From assembly GCA_949128115.1 (NCBI GenBank), contig OX421967.1, positions 27,172,635-27,236,634 on the forward strand: 64,000 bases of DNA, read 5' to 3'. How positions within the stretch are numbered: the stretch's first letter is position 1; each line of letters begins with the position of its first letter. Source of the stretch: Anaspis maculata. Lineage: Eukaryota; Arthropoda; Insecta; Coleoptera; Scraptiidae. The translations under genes and the position numbers were made by a program. Below, piece by piece: positions 55,733-64,000 of this stretch. Below the pieces are notes generated by a model that searched no databases, was not told the origin of the DNA, and saw nothing but the letters and a program-made list of their open reading frames with translations.

Positions 55733-56650
55733 CAGGGGTGGGACTCTGTGTTGTTCCGGCGACAGTCGCTTCGAAGCGATAGTCGATAACCATAGGCGAT
55801 AGCAATAGTCGCTAGAATTTGCACTCTGTGCACCTATCGCGTACGCTTCGGAACAGTTCGGCTTTATATTAGCCATTCTGCGAAAGTAGGCATTTATCAC
55901 AGTAACTTTGTAGAGAAGTTGTTGGTTGAATGTTGGCAGTTCTCGTTAAACCGTCATATTTTGACACTTGGGTGGGCGGTGGCGGAAGGCGGAGGCGGTG
56001 GGCGTTTTTAGAGTTTCAACTTTCAGCCAAGGTGGTGCATAAAGTGTTTATAAATCCTTTAAAATTGTTCAGCATGCTTCAATGTTGACTAGAAAAAACT
56101 TAGTAGGTATCTTCGTTAAATATAATTCTGATACCTAAATGATAATGTAACAAACGCCAAATATATAAGCGTAGCTGGTTACATGAAAATAATAAATATT
56201 AAAATTTGTTATTATTGAAAATAACATCAAAAGTGAGAATCCGTACAAGCAATAATAAATGAATGTAAATCTGAGAATATTATTCATTATTCAACACAAA
56301 AACAAAATATAGCTTTCAACGTTAATCTAGTTCAATTTTTACAACAGTATTCAACGGTACCTATACATATAAAATTATTGTAATAATAATGCTAGCTGGA
56401 TAGTGATGTTTGTCGACCTTTTGATGACAAAATTGATTATGTAAAACAATCAACAACAACAAAACAACCCCAAAAACGACCGTAAACAAGCCGTAAACAC
56501 CGTTCTCTACACGTCTCGAGGTGTCGCTTTCTGGCGACTTTCTTAGCGATGATGAGGTGTGGTGGGAGGTCGCTTACTACTGTGCGTAGTACGAAACTAT
56601 CGCTTCGTGGCGATAAGTAGCTAGCTACACTGACATAGAGTCCCACCCCA
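55733..56650. mobile_element. hAT-like non-autonomous element with GCGATAG subterminal repeats
   Basis: CAGGGGTGGGACTCTGTGT at left pairs with ACATAGAGTCCCACCCCAG at right. Short repeats GCGATAG / TATCGC / GTCGCT cluster at both ends (55767-55850 and 56525-56625). CAGGGGTG ends are typical of hAT elements, but no exact 8-bp TSD is visible. Confidence 0.5.
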
Positions 56651-58045
56651 GGCTTGACAACACTACAGAACTTACTACAAAAAGCACTAGCGTCAACGCT
56701 CATAACAGCTGATTGTTATATTGTTAACGCTTTGTGTATCTGTGCGGTGATTCGTGTTGTTTAGTTGTTTTGCTTGAAAATGTGGAGCCCAATTGTGAAC
56801 AGGCGACTTCCCAAAATTTACCCATGGTAAAATCTTTTATGATTTATGAATATTTCAAAACTACATCAGACTTCAATGGTTATGTTATGCTGGCAAACGT
56901 CAACGTCAACACTGACACACAGGCAAGCTGGGAGGTGGGGTCATCCCCACTACTGTCAAAAGATTGAGACGTCACAGCCCGCCTTACAGCTCGATAGATT
57001 TGAAATCGTTCGCAAAAGTAGCCACTTTCAAGGCAGATTTTGAGACACTTGGAACTTTTTTTTTCGAATTTTCACGAAACGTAGTCTTGTTATTAAGGCT
57101 CTATATTGGATTGGTATGATTTTTGTTCATATTTTTCGATGGTGGTCACTACCCTATTTTCTGAAATATGCACTTTCTGATTAAAAAAAGAAATAGAGAC
57201 ATTGTTTGTTTTCAAACGACGTCCATATTGAATTTGCTCACAAAGATTTTCTTTTGAGCCTGCACCTAATTTTTAGGTGTTGCAGTTCAATTGTCAAGCA
57301 GTTTAGAATATTTTATTTCATACCGAACAGACTTCTCTCCATTGAAAGGTTGCAGTTTTTCAAATTGATTTATCAATTCTGGCAGTCAACATAAGCTAGA
57401 GGGAATTACGGATTCATAAGGAATTTAATAATAATTATGATCATTGATCACCTTAATGTATACCGTAACAAAGACATTATTTAGTTATAATTAACCCGTA
57501 GGGAATAAAAGAACATTATGTACTTTTTTCAATTTTTATTCGGAGATACAAAATCTCATACATTTTCAATCAAGATTGATTATCTACGAGTACCTGCTAT
57601 TAAATTTAATTATCAGCCATTACAACCCGTTTAGGATCTCATTAGGGATTTGCCTCTCTGCCTATTCATAATTACATTGATACAGGGAATAAATGTTGGA
57701 CGTTAAACTTCTCGACATTATAAAAAAAGCGATATGTCCTGGGTCCTGCTTTCATTGTAATTAGAACTTTACTGGATAATTGGCATGGATACTGGCCTTG
57801 CGATAAAGCAGAAATAGGTCGCCTTTTCAAATTTCCAAAAATTTGACGTCCAAAATTTGTTAAGTATTCACCTCTTTATGAGACCGCCTCTTTATATGAA
57901 GCGGATTCCGAACCACGAGACAATAGCAAGAGCCATCACTTTTTCAGAAAAAGCTCTCGAGGGTCGAAATACTCGCCAGAAGGTTTGTCCGTCTTCGAGT
58001 GAACCTCACCACAGCGGCACGTTCACGTTGCAGTAGTCACCCATC

Positions 58046-58434
58046 CAGTGATGTGAGTCGGGTATTTACCGGGTAGGTAGGAAAATATAAATCGGGTATT
58101 TACCCGGTGTTTTCCCGCGCGATATTTACCCACCCTATCCAGTTTGACAGAAAAGTTGACACTGTTGACAGCTCGGTTGACAGTGTTGACGGTTAAAGGT
58201 TAAATGATTCTCTTTTCCAAGTTCCAAGGCTTTATAAACATAACCTCCAAAGAACTTATTATTATTTTGCTGCTGTGAGTAAAAAATCATAATTGTTTGT
58301 TGTTGTTTCTCCAATTGTTAATAACAATCAATGAAAATAGATACCCTATTAGAGACCCGATTTTGGGTAAATACCGGGTACTTACCCTGGGTATTTACCC
58401 TTAAAAATTAAAACCCGGGTATTTTACATCACTG
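58046..58434. mobile_element. hAT-like MITE, copy 2, with empty site in the paralogue
   Basis: CAGTGATGT...ACATCACTG, 389 bp, flanked by CACCCATC (58038-58045 and 58435-58442). The paralogous site near 25781-25797 reads CACCCATC once, without the element. Confidence 0.93.
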
Positions 58435-58486
58435 CACCCATCCAAAGACGGGCTCCCATGTGTTGTGCTTGACATGTATGATCTAA

Positions 58487-58828
58487 AGGTGCATTCAGTC
58501 AGCTTATTTAAGGTGCGTTCAGTCAGCTTATTTAGCCGCAAGTTTTAATTTTAGTCGCAAGCGCAGCGACGCCCATTGGCTCTTTATGAACCAGCCTCCT
58601 CGGAACAGCCAATAAATGATGCAGCGCTTACGGCTAAAATTAAAATTGCGGCTAAATAAGCTGACTGAACGCACCTTTAGCCGCAAGTTTTAGTTTTAGG
58701 TTTTAGTCGTAAGCGCAGCGATGCTTATTGGCTGTCATGAACCAGCCTCTTCAAATCAGCCAATAAGCGGTGCTGCGCTTACGACTAAAATTAAAACTTG
58801 CGGCTAAATAAGCTGACTGAACGCACCT
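58487..58828. mobile_element. Harbinger-like MITE with a second copy nested in it
   Basis: The outer element (AGGTGCATTCAG...CTGAACGCACCT) is flanked by TAA (58484-58486; 58829-58831); the paralogue near 25836 has TAA once and no insertion. The inner copy 58511-58676 is flanked by TTA (58508-58510; 58677-58679). The 3-bp TAA/TTA duplications are diagnostic for PIF/Harbinger-type transposition. Confidence 0.92.
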
Positions 58829-58859
58829 TAAGCTAAGCGATATGTACAGTTGTGATATA

Positions 58860-60400
58860 TACAGGTGTCCCGTTTTTCAACGCTCACTATAAGTATCTCG
58901 GAAACGGTGAGAGATACAGAGTCGGTTAAATTACAAAAAAGTTGCGCAATTTTATGGCTATTTAAAAAATGTCAAAATATCAAAAATATCTTTGTTAATT
59001 TTCGAAATATCCCAAAAAAACTGAAAAATGCCGAATTCCAAAATTTCAAATAACTTTTTTAATATGACAGTTATCAATTTGAAAATTGGTATCCTGACAT
59101 TTTTGAAGGTCCTTGATTGACTGACGTCAATATTTTTTCCTGCACTTACTAGTTTTTGAGATATGACAGTTAACTTGTTTTTTTCTTATCGACACCATAT
59201 CATTTATCCTCCCATAAAACTCATCTTTTCTTCCCCTTTACAAAGATATAAAACACTCGTAGCATTTTTGTCAAAATAACCTGTAAAAATTAAAAAAAAA
59301 CCATTTCTGGGGCGAATAAATCTAGTTACCGGTTCGGTTGCCATGCTCTCGTGGCATAATAACAATGGCATTCGGTTGCCATGGTCGGTTAATTTCGGAA
59401 AAAGTTGAGTTTCATTCCGTTTTTATGTATTTGATAATGATAATAGATAATGATAAAACAAATACAAAACCAAGTATAACACAAAATAACATCGCAATAG
59501 CAATAAACATTTATAATTTACAATTGCTTGAAATGGGGTCCATTTTGCGGGGAACGCTCAAAGATCGAATTTGTGGTTCATGACAGAACATCCCAAAGCA
59601 ACCAAGAGCTAGAAGCAAGGAGCTGATGATGCGTTTCAGTCAATTAATAACCCGCACGATATCAGCGCAGCCGTTGAAAACATGGCTAAAAAGCACACAA
59701 CTCTGCATAGAGCAAAATGGACTCCAATTCGAACAATTGTAAATTATGAATGTTTATTGCTTTTGCTATGTCATTTTGTGTTATACTTAGTTCTGTATTT
59801 GTTATATTGTTCTTTATTATCATTATCAAATACTCAAAAACGGAATGTATCTCAACTTTTTCCAGAATCAACAGACCATAGCAACCAAATGCCATTGTTT
59901 ATATGCCACAAGAGCATGGCAACCGAAGCGGTAACTCGATTTTTTCGCCTCAGAAACAGTTTTTTCAATTTTTACAGGTTATTTTGACAAAAATGCTACA
60001 AGTGTTTTATATCTTTGTAAAGAGGAAGAAAAGATGAGTTTTATGGGGTTGATAAATGATATGGTGTCCATGAAAAAAAATCAAGTTAACTGTCATATCT
60101 CAAAAACTAGTAAGCGCAGGAAAAAATTATCAACGTCAGTTGATCAAGGACCTTGAAAAATGTCAAGATACCAATTTTCAAATCGATAGCTGTCATAATA
60201 AAGAAATGATTTGAAATTTTCGAATTTGGCATTTTTCAGTTTTTTTGGGATATTTCAGAAATAACGGAAGATACCTTAGATATCTTGAGATATTTGAGAT
60301 AGTCATAAAATTGCGCAACTTTTTTGTAATTTAACCGACTCTGTATCTCCTACCGTTCCCGAGATACCAATAGTGAGCGTTGAAAAACGGGACACCTGTA
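58860..60400. mobile_element. 1.54-kb foldback element (CAGGTGTCCCG ends)
   Basis: CAGGTGTCCCGTTTTTCAAC and GTTGAAAAACGGGACACCTG are inverted, set in TATA on both sides, and the arms extend about 700 bp each: GAGATACAGAGTCGGTTAAA with TTTAACCGACTCTGTATCTC. The centre is near 59640. The site is empty in the paralogue (near 25861). It has no transposase; a Tc1/mariner-type TA target is the simplest reading. Confidence 0.85.
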
Positions 60401-60497
60401 TAATTTATTGGCACGGCTGAAATTATCAAATGGACGAGCTCTTCATATTTCAGGCCGCTTTCATGTCCCGATGACTTGACATCGTCGATTTGATAAT

Positions 60498-61769
60498 GGG
60501 GTCTTATACCACTTTTTTTTTATTTGTTCAAAAGAAAGTACAAACTGTGATCACTACAGGCATAAAGATATCTCGTCTCAAAAGTTCCAACTTTTTTCAG
60601 AAAAAAATGTTGAAAAGTTGGGCCGCAACAGGTGGGAGATTGAACTGGAAGGTTGATGACGTCAAGAACCTGTTCGGCGCTTGCGCACTGGGTAGGTCAT
60701 CGTAAAATATGCATTGAGCGTTGTTGTCAGCTTGTGTCTGATAGGGGGTCTACAGTCCATGAATTTTCACTAGATATGATTGAAAAATCACGGAAAAACA
60801 AAAAAACACAATGCAGTATCGTTTTGTATATTGTGGAATTTATGTATCAGCAGAAAACAATTTAATTTTGGGATTGTAGTGACAGGTCACAATGGAATGT
60901 GGCAATTTTGCATCAGAAAACTAGGAAGCGTTGCCAAAGGTTTGCTATGTCAAATTCTGTTCATTTTATATGGTTATATGTCGACATGACGTCTCCGCTA
61001 GACTCTGTGAGTGTGTCTCGTGTTTTGCTGTTTTCCCTGGTTCCCACGAGGAAGTGTCATCAAAGTGATGATTCCATCAGAGGGATTATCTCCATTCGCT
61101 ACATCGCCACAAAATAGCTGCGTCTTCCCCAATGGCAACTGCTAAAAAATTAGCTGACTCGGTCAGGTTTATGGTCAAAAGTTACGAGGCAAAGTGTTGC
61201 ACACCAATAAAAGGACGACGATTTGGACAACTTGCTGGACGGATTCCAATCTACCAAGGTAAAATACCGATTATTTTCGGTGCTCTTTCTACAACTTGAA
61301 CAAAGTGAATCTCCTTCGCTTGCGTCAGGTAGACAACGCGGGGCTTGGCACACAGGTCTTTAAGCCCTCTGGTCTTTAAACAAACGGCATTTCTCCGACA
61401 GAAATTATGGACCAGGTCCGCATCATGATCTCTGGGACCTTTGGGAGATTTATCATGCTCAAATCCGATCCATTTTGCGGCAGTTTAAAACGCCAAACAG
61501 CAAATATTGCTGTTGATAGAGTCACGTTCAGTCACGTTGACTGTTCCCAGACGTTTACGTGGCAACCATAGACGGCAACCCGGTACTGCTTTTGGCGCGC
61601 TCATCCATTCGATTTGAACAGATGGACTGTGATGAGCTGAATTTCTATTTCCTTTCTTGATGCCAAAGATTTTTTAAATATTTTTTCAACTGAATAGCAA
61701 TTTATTTCATTTACTCGGGCATCGATCTAGGGCAATATAATCGTATTTTGTGATTTTGTATAAGACCCC
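60498..61769. mobile_element. 1.27-kb TIR element (GGGGTCTTATAC ends)
   Basis: GGGGTCTTATAC and GTATAAGACCCC are inverted 12-bp ends with AT on both sides (60496-60497; 61770-61771). The paralogue near 25960 reads straight through. The interior is not palindromic. A short frame from 61133 (MATAKKLADSVRFMVKSYEA, then KCCTP) ends at a GT-like site; no domain is recognised. Probably a deletion derivative of an unknown DNA transposon. Confidence 0.8.
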
Positions 61770-61890
61770 ATTCCAGCCGTGCCAATAAATTATATCACAA
61801 CTGTGCCACCTTACTACACGGCCCTTTGCAAGTCTCTATAAGTCTTAAATTTAAAACATCTGTAACTGTAACGGTAACTGATTGTTTTGA

Positions 61891-64000
61891 TCATCTCTTC
61901 TCCAACGATATGGCGTAACCGTCTTTGGCCCCGGTCGTCACTTCGAACTTCAACTGGATCTCGTCCACACTTTTGTACTTGGTGAACACTTTGTACTTCC
62001 TCAGCACATAGACGGCCATTGTTTTCACGAGCATCAGCCCGAACTTGAAACCAATGCATTTCCGTGGCCCACCGGAGAAGGGTACGTAGCAATACGGGTC
62101 GCGTTTGGCCACTTCTTCGGGCAGGAACCTGTCCGGGTCAAATTTGAGCGGGTCCGGCCAGTACCTTCCCGTACGGTGGACGTTGTTCAGGGCCAGAACC
62201 ACGGCAGATCCTTTTGGCAGAACTCTGCCATCTACAAGTAGGTAGTTGTGCTTGGTTGGGGTTCATGTTTGGAAGTGTGTGTTTGGATTACTAGATACGT
62301 TAGGAATAAGTCGGTGTACTACCTTTCAAATCAATGTCTCCATCAATTGTCCTGGCAACGGCTGCGACTCCAGGAAACAGCCTCAAGGTCTCCTTGATGA
62401 CTCGATCGGTGTATTGAAGCTTAGGCAGGTCTTCTGCTGTTACAGTTCTACTTGGACCGACTACTGTTAAGATTTCATTTAGAACCATATCCTGGGAAGA
62501 TCATAAGTTTAGAAACTAGAAAACTACGAGAATGGTCGAGCGAATGGTGTATACGGAAATTAAGTAAAACCTACTTGGATGGGAGGGTGCATCCCTAACA
62601 TGACGAGGAAGAAACTACCAGCCAGACTTGTGGTACCGGAACTCTGCGAAATAAAGAACATCAAACAACTTTCTGTATACAATTATGTAGGTTGGAGACG
62701 TCCTCAAACCTCTGTCATGATTTTTTGGGACAGTTTCTTGACTCATTTTTTCATAACATTTTTGGACAATACTTTTCTCAATTCTTCTAGCGACAGCAGA
62801 AGAAAAACTGCCGCCTGAAACGTTCGGTATGCGCTCAACTATAGAAAGTTTCAAATTGTTTTTTTTTTATTTAGTTGCCTTTTATTTAACAAAGAATACT
62901 AATTTTTACAACCAACTTCAACAAAATTTTGAAAACCGAATCCTTGAGAATAAATTTGCTTACGCAGTTAGTCATGGGAATAAGGTCAAGGAATCATCTT
63001 TCAAATTAAATGACAGGCTGGAGGGCACCCTGTATATTCAGCATAAAAGTTCTTACAGTTACAAAAAACGTTATGCCTTCTTCAAGCAGCTCTTTATTTG
63101 TAAGATCCGCGTCTAGTAGCCGCTCGATGAGTACAGTCCGGCTGACGTCGCCTCTTTCTTTTTTCATTTTTCCTTCTTCTTGTTTCTGCGTTAAGACCTT
63201 GGAACAAAAATGAATCAATCCAGATGAAGTTATATAGTATGATCTCATAGAGCTAAGAAATAAACCTACTTATACCTACATAGTTAGCGTACAAGTGTAA
63301 CAAGTCAACGATTTCATCGTTTTCCTTGGCCAGTTTTGTTAAATTGAAAAGACAATCCAGCTGGTACCAAATGTTCGTCATTCGCAGCGCTATGATTTCA
63401 GAGCATCTACAAATTCAAAGATTCACGTGCACAACAAGCACAGTGATGATACAGTGGTCTTTTAAGGAGCGTTCAGTCAGCTTATTTAGTCGCAAGTTTT
63501 AATTTTAGCCGTAAGCGCTGCATCGTCTATTGGCTGTTCTGAGGAGGCTGGTTCAGAAGAGCCAATGGGCGTCGCTGCGCTTACGGCTAAAATCAAAACT
63601 TGCGGCTAAATAAGCTGACTGAATGCACAATGCACCTTTAGTGGTTTGAGTTACCTTCGAAGAAGTCGTGCGTAGTTCCTTGGGGCGTCTTTTGCTTCAG
63701 CGCCAATAAGTCCTTCTGCAAGTTGAAAGCATACCTATAATCACGGGTACCAACAAAATGAAAGGCCAAAAGCATGTTACCACATGACGCATGCAAGGTG
63801 CATTCTCCGAATTCATCGCAAACATCAAAGTTTCCTTGACCGCAAAATTTGTTCAGGCTTTCTGCGAAACTGTGTGATTGTTCATTGAAAACGTCCATCA
63901 GAATGTCCAAGTTGCTTTGTGTGAACGATGGACGGATGAGTCTTCGATGAATCTTCCATTTTGGCACTAAAAAACGAACTATTCTTAAGCACAAAGGCCC
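61891..64000 (-). CDS. CYP4: Cytochrome P450, CYP4 family, second copy (5' end beyond window)
   Basis: Seven exons visible (minus): 63781-63966, 63655-63715, 63280-63406, 63057-63197, 62575-62643, 62323-62491, 61891-62231. Their lengths (186, 61, 127, 141, 69, 169, 341) equal those of exons 3-9 of the gene at 26087-35786, splice sites are GT-AG, and no stop interrupts. K-helix ETLR, FDPDRF and heme loop PFSGGPRKCIG are present. The I-helix reads SSGTTS, so the conserved acid before the Thr (SSDTTT in the other copy) is a Gly. That residue normally helps proton delivery to bound oxygen, so altered activity is possible. Exons 1-2 should lie to the right of 64000. The intron between its exons 4 and 5 holds a Harbinger-like MITE. 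Confidence 0.9.
63465..63637. mobile_element. Harbinger-like MITE in an intron of CYP4 copy 2
   Basis: AGGAGCGTTCAG...ACTGAATGCAC...GCACCT, about 173 bp, flanked by TTA (63462-63464; 63638-63640). The paralogous intron near 27632 has CTTTTAATGG with no element. Confidence 0.9.

Larger units (their letters stand above)
52955..57154. mobile_element. TA-flanked TIR element (GGGTAGTGACC ends), 4.2 kb with nested insertions
   Basis: GGGTAGTGACCGATTTTT at left pairs with ATTTTTCGATGGTGGTCAC then TACCC at right, and TA flanks both ends (52953-52954; 57155-57156). Two other elements (53025-55602 and about 55733-56650) lie inside. A 77-codon frame at 56734-56967 has no recognised domain. Boundaries are inferred from short, imperfect TIRs. 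Confidence 0.45.
57308..64000. repeat. Segmental duplication, copy 2, expanded by transposons
   Basis: Co-linear with 25097-28012 but more than twice as long, because of a hAT-like MITE (58046-58434), nested Harbinger-like MITEs (58487-58828), a foldback element (58860-60400), a TIR element (60498-61769) and another Harbinger-like MITE (63465-63637). It also carries an extra stretch at 57960-58030 missing from copy 1. It continues past the right edge. Confidence 0.88.

Noticed and set aside
56734..56967. 77-codon frame as a gene
   Set aside because: No recognisable domain and it lies among nested elements; kept only as a note.
59338..59987. Two frames of 81 and 101 codons
   Set aside because: They lie in opposite arms of a foldback element and no protein domain is seen.

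Overview
The window looks like insect nuclear DNA, AT-rich and repeat-dense. The evidence is a nine-exon cytochrome P450 gene with GT-AG introns, BEL/Pao LTR retrotransposons, an R1-type LINE remnant, and many palindromic or TIR elements flanked by TA, TTA/TAA or 8-bp target duplications. The species cannot be read from the sequence; a sap-feeding (hemipteran) insect is only a guess. There is no prokaryotic gene organisation, no CRISPR array and no rRNA.

Layout. 1-7286: a dead BEL/Pao element (plus strand) cut by two insertions and carrying two visible in-frame stops. 7.3-15.6 kb: a graveyard of small DNA transposons (P/THAP-like, hAT-like, Harbinger-like, foldback) and tandem repeats. 15.75-19.1 kb: a satellite-like array with a higher-order repeat of about 480 bp. 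20.56-24.88 kb: a multi-level nest, in which a TIR element contains an 8-bp-TSD element, which contains an inverted duplication and a captured LINE 3' end, plus a second 1.05-kb insertion. 26.1-35.8 kb (minus): an apparently intact CYP4-family gene whose first intron is 7 kb of transposons and GC-rich degenerate repeat. 40.3-40.7 kb (plus): relics of a third CYP4 copy. 41.4-51.5 kb: an inverted duplication, one arm split by a complete, very young BEL/Pao element (43833-51151, minus) with near-identical 876-bp LTRs, 5-bp TSD, PBS, PPT and an uninterrupted 1742-codon gag-pol. 51.8-57.2 kb: more nested TIR elements. 57.3-64.0 kb: a second copy of the CYP4 3' region (25.1-28.0 kb) and a second CYP4 gene (minus) that runs off the right edge.

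How it fits together. The biology of the locus is a tandem CYP4 duplication. The two copies keep exon lengths and splice phases identical in all seven exons visible in both, and the copy at 57-64 kb has gained at least five transposon insertions at sites that are empty in the copy at 25-28 kb. These empty sites confirm element boundaries and TSDs directly. The substrate of the P450s cannot be inferred, but insect CYP4 enzymes are microsomal monooxygenases often involved in lipid, hormone or xenobiotic oxidation.

No previously undescribed enzymatic or defence system is evident. The strongest signals are the young BEL element inside an inverted duplication, the empty-site pairs, the nested transposons with captured coding pieces, and the substitution of an I-helix acid in the second CYP4.
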